Assembly: GCA_001798605.1 (NCBI GenBank)
Contig: MGST01000069.1
Location: 3,357-36,839 of the forward strand
Length of the DNA: 33,483 bases
Reading direction: 5' to 3'
Source of the DNA: Deltaproteobacteria bacterium RIFOXYA12_FULL_58_15
GTDB lineage: Bacteria > Myxococcota > XYA12-FULL-58-9
Position 1 is the stretch's first letter; each line of letters opens with the position of its first letter. The translations under genes and the position numbers were made by a program. Positions 6,461-19,300 of the stretch are shown here, piece after piece. Under the pieces are notes generated by a model. That model was given only the letters and a program-made list of their open reading frames with translations, had not been told where the DNA came from and made no database searches.

Positions 6461-8797
6461 ATGGAGGTCTTCGGTCGCTATCGGCTCTTGGGTCGTTTTG
6501 CGGTCGGCGGAATGGCCGAGATTTTTCTTGCCCGCTCAGCCAGCCTTGACGGTTTTGACAAAGATCTGGTGATCAAACGCATACGCCCCGAGCTCGGTGA
6601 CGACCCGACGTTCTCTTCGATGTTCATCAACGAAGCGAAGATCTCCATTTCACTCAATCATCAGAACATCATCCAAGTTTTTGACTTTGGACAGAGCAAC
6701 GGTGCCTATTACCTGGCGATGGAGCACGTCGATGGTTGCGCAATCGACGAGTTGTTAGCGCTTCCCGGCATCGAAGGAGTAGGGCTGGCGCCGCCTATCG
6801 CCTTGTATGTCATTGAGGCGGTCTGCCGTGGGCTCGAGTACGCTCACCAGAAAAAGGATCGCTTCGGTAATCCCCTTAACATCATTCATCGGGACATCAG
6901 CCCGCAGAACATCATGCTGTCGTTTGATGGTGGGGTGAAGATTGCCGACTTTGGTATTGCAAAAACCAAGGGCAGCCTCTCCCACACCCAGCCTGGGGTG
7001 GTGATGGGCAAGCTCTCCTACATGTCGCCTGAACAGGCGACAAGGGCAGTCGTCGACCCGCGCGCCGACGTTTTCTCATGTGGCGTTGTGCTCTGGGAGA
7101 TGTTGGTGGGGCACGGGGTTTATGGAGCGGATGAGGGGACCAATCTGTTTCAGCGCATTCGTACTGCCAATATCAGACCTCCATCCTCAGCGAGACGGGG
7201 GATCGACCCCTTGATCGATCAAACCGTGTTGCGTGCTGTGGCCGCGAATCCCGACGAGAGATACCAAACAGCTCGCGAGCTCGGAGCTGACATCCACAAG
7301 ATCCTGACCAGCCTTTATCCCGATTTCTCCAGCTACGACATACAGGCGTACATGGAGGAGAAGCGGTCGTCTCTGGGTGTTGTCGGGTTTTCTGAGCTCG
7401 AGTTTGATGCGCCCCTCCAGGCCCAATTGCCCGAAGTCACACGCCCTACGGCTCCTGAGGGACGATTCGCGTCGTTGCTGGCTGAGGCCCGAATGGCAGA
7501 CGAATCGACGCAGCCCGATGCTCCCACCTTGTTGGCGATGGAAATGGAGAATACCCCCACCGACGGTGCGCCGCTTACCCATGAATCGGGCGCCGGGGTT
7601 TCCATCGGGACCGGATTTGGTTGGACCAAGGACCTCCTTCAAACAATCGATGTTTTTCGTGAGTCACCGAGCCTGTGGCGTCTTGTTGACATGGGTGATC
7701 TTTGTGCCGAACAAGAACAGTTTGATGCAGCGGCGGCGTTCTTTCGTGCCGCGGCCGTTAAGTTCGCTCAGCAGGGATTGCTCGCCCAGTGCATGTTGTG
7801 CTGCAGGAAGATGAAGCAGCACAGCTCATGGGAGGATCTCATCAGTGAAATCTCTCGCATGCCAGAGCTCGTCAATCGTTGGAACTCTGAGATTCAAGAG
7901 TATCTGGTGAAAGGTGATGGTCCGGTCGAAGAAGTCATTGTTGAGCTGCTCGGCGACACAGAGATCGTGCATGGTCAAGCTGCAGTGGGCACTCCGCTGT
8001 TGTCGAATCTCGATGGCCACGCGTTTGCCCAGCTCGCACAGCTCGCGCCGCTTGTTCATTTTGATGCCGATACGCGAGTCGTGGAGCAAGGAGCCACAGA
8101 TCGCGCCATGTATCTGATTGCCCGCGGACGAGTGCTCGTGCACGCCACAGGAGAAGGAGGGGAGCGCACTTATTTGTCATCGTTGAGTGCCGGCGACTTT
8201 GTTGGCGAGAATAGCTTTTTTACCAACGCTCCGCGCAGCGCCACTGTTGAAGCCCTGTATCCTGTTGATGCGTTCGTTATTGATCGAACAATTTTTGACC
8301 AGGTCATGGCTGGCAACAGTGCAACCACCGGGATCTTGCTCAAGTTCTACAAGGAGCGGATCGTCGAGACGGTGCTTGCCAAGTCACCGGTGTTTTGTTT
8401 GCTTCCCAATGAAGATCGGCGCGCCATTGTCGACAAATTTGATCTGCAGGCGTTTGAGCCGGGTCAAATGGTCATCCGTGAAGGCGAGCTTTCAGATCAG
8501 ATCTACTTGGTCAAAGAAGGCACCGCCGAGGTGTTCACCGAACATGGGGGCGGCCGCAATCGGTTGTCGACTCTGGGTCCGTGCACGCTGTTTGGGGAGG
8601 TTGCGGCTCTGCGGGGCATTCCCAGAACCGCCTCCGTGGAGGCGATCACCAAACTCGAGACCCTTTGCCTTCCGGCCTCCGACTTTCACGCCATCCTCAA
8701 TTCCAGGCCCGAGGTGCGCATGAAGGTGCTCGATGTCGTGGCCAAACGCGCACGGCAAAACCTCGACCGCATGGCGTCGATCTTCCGCCCGCTGTAG
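6461..8797 (+). CDS. Ser/Thr protein kinase fused to two cyclic-nucleotide-binding domains
   Basis: 778 aa. Residues 1-280 form a complete eukaryotic-type (Hanks) kinase: glycine-rich loop G-R-F-A-V-G-G-M, VIK lysine K39, alpha-C glutamate E58, catalytic HRDISPQN (D145), DFG (D163), and activation-segment end Y-M-S-P-E-Q. The HRDISPQN variant is common in myxobacterial kinases. Residues about 335-500 are a low-complexity linker followed by TPR-like helices. The C-terminus holds two consecutive cNMP-binding (CRP-like) domains at about 505-630 and 640-770. Each has a phosphate-binding cassette, G-E-N-S-F-F then P-R-S-A-T-V in the first and G-E-V-A-A-L then P-R-T-A-S-V in the second, including the phosphate-contacting Arg. 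No transmembrane segment is present, so it is likely a soluble kinase gated by cNMP. The order is the reverse of eukaryotic PKG. Confidence 0.93.
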   Translation: MEVFGRYRLLGRFAVGGMAEIFLARSASLDGFDKDLVIKRIRPELGDDPTFSSMFINEAKISISLNHQNIIQVFDFGQSNGAYYLAMEHVDGCAIDELLALPGIEGVGLAPPIALYVIEAVCRGLEYAHQKKDRFGNPLNIIHRDISPQNIMLSFDGGVKIADFGIAKTKGSLSHTQPGVVMGKLSYMSPEQATRAVVDPRADVFSCGVVLWEMLVGHGVYGADEGTNLFQRIRTANIRPPSSARRGIDPLIDQTVLRAVAANPDERYQTARELGADIHKILTSLYPDFSSYDIQAYMEEKRSSLGVVGFSELEFDAPLQAQLPEVTRPTAPEGRFASLLAEARMADESTQPDAPTLLAMEMENTPTDGAPLTHESGAGVSIGTGFGWTKDLLQTIDVFRESPSLWRLVDMGDLCAEQEQFDAAAAFFRAAAVKFAQQGLLAQCMLCCRKMKQHSSWEDLISEISRMPELVNRWNSEIQEYLVKGDGPVEEVIVELLGDTEIVHGQAAVGTPLLSNLDGHAFAQLAQLAPLVHFDADTRVVEQGATDRAMYLIARGRVLVHATGEGGERTYLSSLSAGDFVGENSFFTNAPRSATVEALYPVDAFVIDRTIFDQVMAGNSATTGILLKFYKERIVETVLAKSPVFCLLPNEDRRAIVDKFDLQAFEPGQMVIREGELSDQIYLVKEGTAEVFTEHGGGRNRLSTLGPCTLFGEVAALRGIPRTASVEAITKLETLCLPASDFHAILNSRPEVRMKVLDVVAKRARQNLDRMASIFRPL

Positions 8798-8816
8798 GAC
8801 ATTGCAGGCGGCGGCA

Positions 8817-9414
8817 TTAGGACTTGCGCAAGCGCTCGATCAACGGCTCCCACTCGCCACGGGCCTTGAGGATCGCCTCGCACACCTCACGCACGGCGCC
8901 ACGGCCGCCAGCGGCTTCGGTGATCCAATCGGCATCTCGGAGGACCTCCGAGACGGCGTCGGCAACGGCGATGCGCAGACCGCAGGCCGCAAAGGCAGGG
9001 AGGTCTGCGACATCGTCACCTACGAAGGCGCATTTCCGCGGTGGGATGCCTATCTGTGCGCAGATGTCGAGCAGCCCCTGATTCTTGTCTTTGCATTTGC
9101 CAACGAATGGATTGACGCCGAGCTCGCGAAACCGTTGTTCGGCGATGTCGGCGGGGCGGCCGGAGAGGATGGCGACGGGAAAACCCGAGCGACGAAGGAC
9201 AGCGAGACCGAGGCCGTCGCGAGCGTTGAAGCGCAAGAGGCGATTGCCTTGGACGTCGTAGATGAGATCGCCAGGAGTCAGGACGCCGTCGCAGTCGAGG
9301 ACCAAACCTTTCAATCCGCGCAACAGGGGCCAGGGTACCACCCCAGGTCGGACCTTCCTGGAGTCTTGAGGCCGCGTCTTCGATCGTGGATTCGGGTTTG
9401 GTCGCTTGTTTGTT

Positions 9415-9440
<26 letters not shown>
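8817..9440 (-). CDS. kdsC: 3-deoxy-D-manno-octulosonate 8-phosphate phosphatase (KdsC-type HAD)
   Basis: 207 aa HAD-superfamily phosphatase. Motif I is L-D-C-D-G-V-L-T with nucleophile D49 and acid/base D51; motif II is ILSGR; a lysine-containing loop G-K-C-K-D-K-N-Q follows; and motif IV is F-V-G-D-D-V-A-D-L-P. It removes phosphate from Kdo-8-P to release Kdo. The N-terminal 35 residues are Arg/Lys/Pro-rich and probably disordered. The start codon overlaps the end of kdsA by 26 nt, so translation may reinitiate. It is the last gene of the kdsB-pyrG-kdsA-kdsC unit and is convergent with the kinase gene. KdsC-like enzymes can be confused with other HAD sugar phosphatases, but the context makes this assignment strong. 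Confidence 0.92.
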
Positions 9441-12612
<3,172 letters not shown>

Positions 12613-12626
12613 AGCAACAATGGCGG

Positions 12627-12655
12627 TATATAGGTTTGGTGTCTCGCAGGGTCAA
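12627..12655 (-). promoter_or_regulatory. Candidate sigma-70-like promoter of the kdsB operon
   Basis: The minus strand reads TTGACC (12655-12650), a 17-nt spacer, then TATATA (12632-12627). This is 5/6 and 4/6 to the consensus with ideal spacing. Transcription would start near 12620, about 8 nt before kdsB. The element overlaps the first codons of the divergent GAF-like gene. Confidence 0.55.
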
Positions 12656-13202
12656 GCCATCTGAGGAAAGCATTCTGCCATCCGTCGCCGCGGATCATGC
12701 GGAGCTGTGTGGCCGTTCGTTCATCGATACGTTCTTCGAGGGACTCGAGGAGATGCGGGCCTGTCTCGATCGCGCCGTTCAAGACCCCGAAAAGCGACGT
12801 ACACGGCTCGGTGCCATTGCTCGGGACCTCATTGGGGCGCGTGCTGCTCCTGAATTGGGATTGGATCTGGTTACCCGAATTTGCGACGCAGTCGGCGGCA
12901 CGGGTTGCTGTTTGCTTCTGGAGCGGCCGACGGCTTGGCCCCTTATCTCAGTCGGGGACGTTTCTCCCTTGCCCGCAGAGCAACAACGCGCGGAAGTTTC
13001 CACCACAGGCAAGTTGTTGGTGGTCGGGAAGTGTGTGCTCATTCCGATCCGTGGCCTAAACGATACCATCGGCGCCCTGTGGCTACGGCTCGAGCGGCCC
13101 CTGGATGCCGACACCCTGCGGCTGTTGCAGGCTCTAGCGGACACGGTGGGGATCGTGCTCGAACAGGGCCTGTCCGAGGAGGCACCTTCGACGCCGATCT
13201 GA
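12636..13202 (+). CDS. Small GAF-like domain protein
   Basis: 188 aa. Residues about 50-180 have the alternating helix/strand pattern of a GAF domain: a leading helix, L-G-L-D-L-V-T-R-I-C-D-A-V, the strand C-C-L-L-L-E, a core strand V-L-I-P-I-R-G, G-A-L-W-L-R-L, and a final helix T-L-R-L-L-Q-A-L-A-D-T-V-G-I-V-L. GAF domains bind small ligands or mediate dimerisation in signalling proteins; no output domain is attached. The start (TTG at 12636 or GTG at 12639) is uncertain because there is no clear ribosome site and the kdsB promoter overlaps it. It is convergent with the Omp85 gene. The ligand and role are unknown. Confidence 0.65.
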   Translation: MVSRRVKPSEESILPSVAADHAELCGRSFIDTFFEGLEEMRACLDRAVQDPEKRRTRLGAIARDLIGARAAPELGLDLVTRICDAVGGTGCCLLLERPTAWPLISVGDVSPLPAEQQRAEVSTTGKLLVVGKCVLIPIRGLNDTIGALWLRLERPLDADTLRLLQALADTVGIVLEQGLSEEAPSTPI

Positions 13203-13223
13203 CATTGGTCACGAGAGAGCGGG

Positions 13224-16200
13224 CTAAAAGACCGTCACCGAGAAATGTGGCAGGGGTGCCGAAGGCTCGCCATTAATGGATTTGGGATTTGTATTGACGC
13301 CTATGTCGAGCGCCAAAGGTCCAACCGGTGACGCCCACCGGATGCCAACACCTGTGCCAACGCGGAAGGATAGGTCCTTGATCGTTGGGGGCTCGATCCA
13401 AAGATTGCCAAAGTCCATAAAGAAGCCCAACGACACATTGTCGCTAAACAGCGCCATGGGAATGCGGGCTTCGACTTTGAAGAGTAGAAAGAACTCACCC
13501 CCGGTGCTCAGCGGTGCCTCGTCTGCCGTCCGTCCCAGCTTCTTGCGCTCTGGAACGCCACCACAGGTGAACTCCTCATCTCCGTCGATACTCGAGTCAT
13601 AAACACAAGCATCTTCCGGGATGACTGTTCCGCCTTCGGGAAACCCCCGCAGCGTGCTCCGCCCGCCAATGAAGAAACGCTCGTCGATGGGTACGTCTCC
13701 ATCGATGATGCCAACGATGCCGGTTCTTGCGGAAACGGCGAGGACGAGCCCATTGGTGGGCACATATGCGGAGACCCGAGCTTCGACGCGGGTATACGAG
13801 AACGTTCGTTCTGCGGGAGGAGGGGGGGAGGGAGCCGCGGGCAGCGAGGTGGGTTCGAATTCCCGACTGACGGTGTTTTGACTCGACGCGCTGGTGGCCG
13901 CGGGGGGTTGTGCACGTCCAATGGCGTAGACGCCCTTGATGCTGGCATAGAAACCCCGGGTCGGATTGAACGCGTTGTCTCGTTTATCCAAAGTGATGCT
14001 GGGACTCAGCTGTACCGCCTGGCGTGCTCCCAAGTCGATGGCGCGGCGGCCACTGAGGCGTTGAGTGAGCAGCTCCTCTGTGCACTTCTTGGTGCCCAAC
14101 AACTCCTCGCAAGCAATGTTGGTGTAGGAGATCTGTGGCTCAATAGAGAAAGTCAAAGAGTTCGTCGGCGTGAAGTCGACGCCAAGGATAGCTGAATAGG
14201 AATCACTCAAATAGGAGATGGCGTTTTCCCGTTCGTGCACGAGATCGATGCGGGCCAACGGATCGAAGGGCAATCCTTTTTGTTTGGGCGACTGCAACCC
14301 GATACGGAGTGCACGCTCCAATTGATCGATAGCGCTGAGCGTCTCGTAGCGGTTGGCCATCAGCTCCGAATGCTCGCCGTAAAGGCCGAAAAACAATTGG
14401 CGATTCAAGCGCAGGGAGGTAGAAAAGGTCGACGCCGTTCCCAATACATTGTTGTGGGAGTAGGAGGCAGAAACCCTGGGCCCTTCGGCTGAGGAGAGGC
14501 CGAACCTTCCCTCAATAGAGTGGCGGCCTCGCTCAGTTACCTCGGCTACCATGTCTTTTCGCTCCGCGGGCTTCTCCTCGTCGATAATCTTCACCCGGAC
14601 ATTAGAGAAGACTCCGAGCTCGGCGATGGAGCGTTGGTCGGCGAGGGCTCGGTCGAGTCGATAGAGGTCTCCAGGCTTCGTGGAAATGCGACTGCGAATG
14701 ACGCTGTCGTTTGTATAACGGTTACCGCGTACCAGGATGCGCTCGATGTGCACCTGTGGTCCTTCTTCGAAGCGGAAGGTTACTTCGGCGTCGCGGCCGT
14801 CATGGGAGAATTTCTCCGTCGTGAACGCGTGGCAATAAAGATAACCGAGATCACGATAGCGACGGAGTATCGCGATGCGGGCGTCTTCGATGTCGGCAGC
14901 AGAATACGGGGCATTCAGCCGTTGTGCGACACCATCCTCGGAGCCCGCCGCCTCCACGGTTTCCAGGAGTTCAGCGGCCGTGAAGGCTTCATTGCCGCTG
15001 AAGGCAATGGCGGCAATGGTCGTTTGCGTACCCTCGACGACAGGGACTGTCACTGAGATGTCATTCTCGCGCCGCCGAGACTCCACGGGGCCAACCTTGA
15101 CGTTGCGAAAACCTATTGCATGGTATGCTGCTGTGATTTCGTCGAGGGCGTCTTTGTAGGTGTCGGTGATCCAGCGATCCTCCGGATCGGGAATGGGCAC
15201 GGCGCAGCCCTGCTTGCCACCGTCCATACTTCTTGGCCAGGCGAGGCATTTGTGGGCAGCACGGATTCGCTGAAAAAACTCCCCTGTTTCGAGCTCCCGA
15301 CTGAGGTACGAACGAATCTGTGCCTCTAGTAGTTTTGGTCGGATGGCATTGGCACCGGGAAACACGATACGGGTGACTCGGACAATGGGGCCTTCGCGAA
15401 TTCGGAGACGATAGATTGTTTCTTCCTTGGCAGCATCGCGCTTCGACCTGAGGGTCACCTGGGCGTCAAGAAACCCGATTTGTCGATAGTGTGCCTCGAG
15501 TCGCTGAGCGAAGAGCTCAAGGTCAGCCGGTTGCGGCTTGTTGTCCGATGTTGGCCATAGGGCAACCACATCCCCGCGGGTGAGAACGGTGCTCCCCTCG
15601 ACCTCAATGACGATGTGGTCTCCAGCCTGAATTGGAAAATTGACCACGGCTTGGCTGCCCTCGGTCGTCATCCGTGGTGTAGAGACTTCCGCTTCGAGAA
15701 AACCGTGGGCGCGGTACGCATCACGTAGCCGTTTGGCATCAGTCTCAACGGTACCCTGGTGCAGGATGCCTCCCTCTTCAGTTTCTACCAGATTTGACAA
15801 GATGGATGGGGCCAGCCGAGGTCGGCCAGTGAACCGGACCCTATGCACTCGAGTGGGTGTTCCCTCGACCACGGTGACGACGTACGAAACCATGGCCGCG
15901 TCTGGCGCAGATGCCAGACTCACGTCGACCTTGGCCGCTGGGAATCCCGCTGAGCGCAAATAGTCAGTTGCCGCGTTATCGAGTCGCTGCGCCGTGCGAC
16001 TGTCCACCTCCGAACCGGATTTGGTGGCGAGCGCCCGGCGCAATTCAGTTTCGCTCGCGTTCTCGAGGCCTTTGATCTCCAGCTCGTCAAGGCGTCGGAT
16101 CGGTCGGACATAGAAGTGCAAACTCACGGTTCCAGACAGACGCTCCGCCGTCACTCCGACATCGGAGAAACGTCCCAGGGCATACAGACGTTTGAGTGCG

Positions 16201-16388
16201 TCGCCCACGACGTCGGATGAGAGGAGATAGCCAGGTTGGATGTCGATGAGTGAACGCAGCTCGTCGACATCGATGTCCTCTGATGCGGATACATCCACAG
16301 ACAAAACGGTCTGGCCACGATAGGGTGCCAGAGCGTCGCCCGAGACTTGGCCGGCGGCAATCACAGCCAGGAGGACCAGAGCTGACAC
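13224..16388 (-). CDS. Omp85-family outer-membrane assembly protein (BamA/TamA-like) with about seven POTRA domains
   Basis: About 1054 aa. A short hydrophobic signal segment (V-L-L-A-V-I-A-A-G) is followed by a periplasmic region of about 600 residues. By eye this divides into seven POTRA-like repeats, each ending in V-x-E-G or similar; the fifth carries an insertion with two cysteines. The C-terminal third is a 16-strand-type barrel with F-F-I-G-G-R-S-T-L-R-G-F, the conserved Omp85 loop-6 region, and the protein ends in Phe (F-S-V-T-V-F), an outer-membrane signal. A Pro/Ser-rich stretch sits in one loop. I chose the GTG at 16388, one base after the tamB stop, with GGTGGGAG upstream; a TTG at 16427 would add 13 residues. 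Omp85 proteins fold and insert outer-membrane proteins. Pairing with tamB suggests a TamA-like role, but seven POTRAs also fit a deltaproteobacterial BamA. Confidence 0.88.
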   Translation of the reverse strand: MSALVLLAVIAAGQVSGDALAPYRGQTVLSVDVSASEDIDVDELRSLIDIQPGYLLSSDVVGDALKRLYALGRFSDVGVTAERLSGTVSLHFYVRPIRRLDELEIKGLENASETELRRALATKSGSEVDSRTAQRLDNAATDYLRSAGFPAAKVDVSLASAPDAAMVSYVVTVVEGTPTRVHRVRFTGRPRLAPSILSNLVETEEGGILHQGTVETDAKRLRDAYRAHGFLEAEVSTPRMTTEGSQAVVNFPIQAGDHIVIEVEGSTVLTRGDVVALWPTSDNKPQPADLELFAQRLEAHYRQIGFLDAQVTLRSKRDAAKEETIYRLRIREGPIVRVTRIVFPGANAIRPKLLEAQIRSYLSRELETGEFFQRIRAAHKCLAWPRSMDGGKQGCAVPIPDPEDRWITDTYKDALDEITAAYHAIGFRNVKVGPVESRRRENDISVTVPVVEGTQTTIAAIAFSGNEAFTAAELLETVEAAGSEDGVAQRLNAPYSAADIEDARIAILRRYRDLGYLYCHAFTTEKFSHDGRDAEVTFRFEEGPQVHIERILVRGNRYTNDSVIRSRISTKPGDLYRLDRALADQRSIAELGVFSNVRVKIIDEEKPAERKDMVAEVTERGRHSIEGRFGLSSAEGPRVSASYSHNNVLGTASTFSTSLRLNRQLFFGLYGEHSELMANRYETLSAIDQLERALRIGLQSPKQKGLPFDPLARIDLVHERENAISYLSDSYSAILGVDFTPTNSLTFSIEPQISYTNIACEELLGTKKCTEELLTQRLSGRRAIDLGARQAVQLSPSITLDKRDNAFNPTRGFYASIKGVYAIGRAQPPAATSASSQNTVSREFEPTSLPAAPSPPPPAERTFSYTRVEARVSAYVPTNGLVLAVSARTGIVGIIDGDVPIDERFFIGGRSTLRGFPEGGTVIPEDACVYDSSIDGDEEFTCGGVPERKKLGRTADEAPLSTGGEFFLLFKVEARIPMALFSDNVSLGFFMDFGNLWIEPPTIKDLSFRVGTGVGIRWASPVGPLALDIGVNTNPKSINGEPSAPLPHFSVTVF

Positions 16389-16389
16389 G

Positions 16390-19300
16390 CTATTCGAACT
16401 CCCACCTGAGTCTGAGATCGAGGCCAAAGTCCTCGACCGAGACGTCTCCAGCGCTCAGCCAGTTCCCCTCGAGAGCCGCAACGCCGGAGAGTTGATACTC
16501 GATGCGCAGTGCTTGGTCGTCCACCTCCTCGATGGATCGAGCGTATTCGAGTTGTACGTCGGAACCGAGATCTTTGCCGACCAATACACGAGTGGTGGTG
16601 CGCCGAAACTGCGGCGACCAGGCGCTCTCCAGGCGTACGCGATCCAACTTGATCGGCAGAAGCTTGCGAACCTTGGCGTCCATGCCAGAAACGGTCCACA
16701 GGACGTCGAGTCCGCCCTGCACCAATGGATTGCTGAGTGCGTTGGCTGCGTCGTTTTGACTGGTTGCAGCGGTAAGGCGGTCAATGTCCTGCTGGCGCAT
16801 GCCCACAAGGATACAGGTTGATACCTCATTTTGGTCGACAGCCCTGCCGTTGTCATCCTCGCCGCGGTAGCTCACAGCGACATGATCAGAATCGCCGTGC
16901 ACGTTGACGCCGATCTTCATCTTGCAGGCCTCGGTGGTGGCGTGCAGATCGAATTGAGTGAAGATACGGAACTCCTCCGTGAAATCGATAGTGCCTCGAT
17001 GGACCACAAACTCATTGTCGCCATGTCGGGCTTTGGCTCGGATGGGTGTGATGCTGCCGACCAAGCCGACCCGCTCGGTTGTGCCGGTGATGGTGAGGTC
17101 AGCTCGGAGCTCCGCGTCCACTACGTTGTTGGAAATGATGATGTTGTTTGGGGCATAAATGGCGACACCGAGCTCGATGGCTGAGCTCGGATTGAGGGTG
17201 GTCACACGCAGCGGCGCTTTGCTCTTGGGAACCAGCGTGTTGAGGTCGAAGTTTGCGGAATAGCGCAGGGAGTCGAGCTTCAATCGACCGCGCAGGGCGA
17301 GCCCGTCTAGGGGCCCGATGAGGTTCAGGTTGCCCGACACCACCGTCTGGACTTCCAACATCGGGTACAAGGTGACTGAGTCGAGATCGGCACGCAGGTT
17401 TAGCTGACTCTCGCCATCAACCGGCAAAAGGCCGCTGCCCGCGAAGCGCACAGTTCCACCACCGAGTATCGCCGAGCCGGTTTCGACGGTGACGGTGCGT
17501 CCCGAGAAAACCAACTTCGTGTTGATCTTCTCGAGAATCTGCCCAGTTCCCGGCAGTCGCAAAGCGGCATCCGACAGACTGGCGTTACCTGTTACCTTTG
17601 GGGATGAGTATTGTCCGGTGATGCGGCCACCGACGTCAAATCGGCCGCGCAACCAATCGAGGTTGGCAGATCTACGAATCGAGGGCCTGAGGTCACCCAC
17701 GCCTAGAATCTGCAGGTTGACACCTTCCTTTGAATAGAGGTGCCCAGCAGCGCTTAGCTGCAGGCCGTTGCCGGAAATGATCATGTCTTCGATACGGACG
17801 AGGCCGCCAGCGTATTCGAGCCGGATCGGTCGCAAGGAGCGCAGCTCGAGATCATCGTATTCAAACACGGCGGCCTCGACGTGAAGATCGGCGATGACGT
17901 TCTCCGGATCGGTCATGTCTCCTTGGGCGAACATGGTGCCAGTGGTCACGATGTTGAGATTTGCAGGCAAGTCGATGAGGCGGCCGAGCTCGAGGCGTTG
18001 ATAGGTTGCGGTGGCGGTGAAGGGCAGCTTCTCACCAAGTGCGATGGTGGCATCGACGCGGGATGTGTTGCCCAGGGTTGTGCCAGTCACCTTCATCTTG
18101 CCCCGCTCGAGTGTAGCACCGAGGCTTGCGGTTTCGAGGCGCACCCCAGAGACGACCAAACCTGCGACGTTGGCATCAATGGTGCCCGAGAGCGCAGTGT
18201 TGGGGCCGTGCAAGCTCACCTTGCCGGTTAGACGACCCTCTATTTCCGGGTTGCCAAAGAATGGTTGGGCAAGTGCCAGTGGGACAGAGACGGCATCGCC
18301 GCTGATTTCCAGGGTATCGTCGTTTAGCCAGGCGACGCGCCCGTCGAGCTTGCCCTTTTTGGGCTCGATTTGAAACTCACTCCAAATGTTTTCATTGCCG
18401 CGAAAGAATCCACCATGCACGGCAAGGCGGCCGAGATGAATGTTGTTGATGCGCAGGTCGGGACCAGACACGGCCACCAGTCCCGCCGGTCGAGTCACGG
18501 GCCCTGAGAGTGAGACTGAGCCGTCCACGCGCGCGTGAAAGCGTTGCGAGATGCTCTCGTCGACCTCCAGGGTTTCAAGAACGTCGCTGATGTTGATGTT
18601 CTTGATTGCAAATTCACCGTGGACACGGGGCATCTCGGTTGCGAAATTGAAGGCACCGGAGGCTTCTACGGTGCCCTCGTTGCGTTTGACAGTGGCTCGA
18701 CCGATGGTGAGGTTGGGATCGCTAAATACCAGGGTGCTCTTAATATCACCGAGGAAAAAACCTTGAACAGCGAAGTCGTCGAGCTCAAGCGTCGCCGAGA
18801 TGATGGGGGCACCGATGAGCGGACCTTGGATTGTGGCGGCCAGCGCTCCCTTTCCTTCGTACTCCACCGACGCGATGGCGCCAATGTCGGCCATTTGGAT
18901 GTGTTCGGTCCAGGCGCGCAAATCAATGCCTTTGGACGCGTCAAAGTAGATAGGACCTTCTACGTGTAGGATGCTCTCATTGCGGGAGAGCGCTATGTGA
19001 TCGAAAGTTATGGCCCGCCGAGTGATGTAAAAACTTCCTTCGATGCCGACCTCAGGGATCGACATCAGGCGCACAGCGTCAGGATTGCGATAGCTGTCGT
19101 TGAGAACCGCGAAGCGTTCGACCGTGCCACCCAACTCGAGATTCAACCGAAATGGATTGAAGCTGCCGCTGCCCTGAACGTCAGCGTTGAGGTACACCGG
19201 CACCCAGGTATCGGGCATATCCGCGAGGTCGAGGACGTGGGGCAACGACGCGCTGTGAAGGCGAGCGTTGAGCTCGAGCGACAGACTCTCATCGAGGTTA

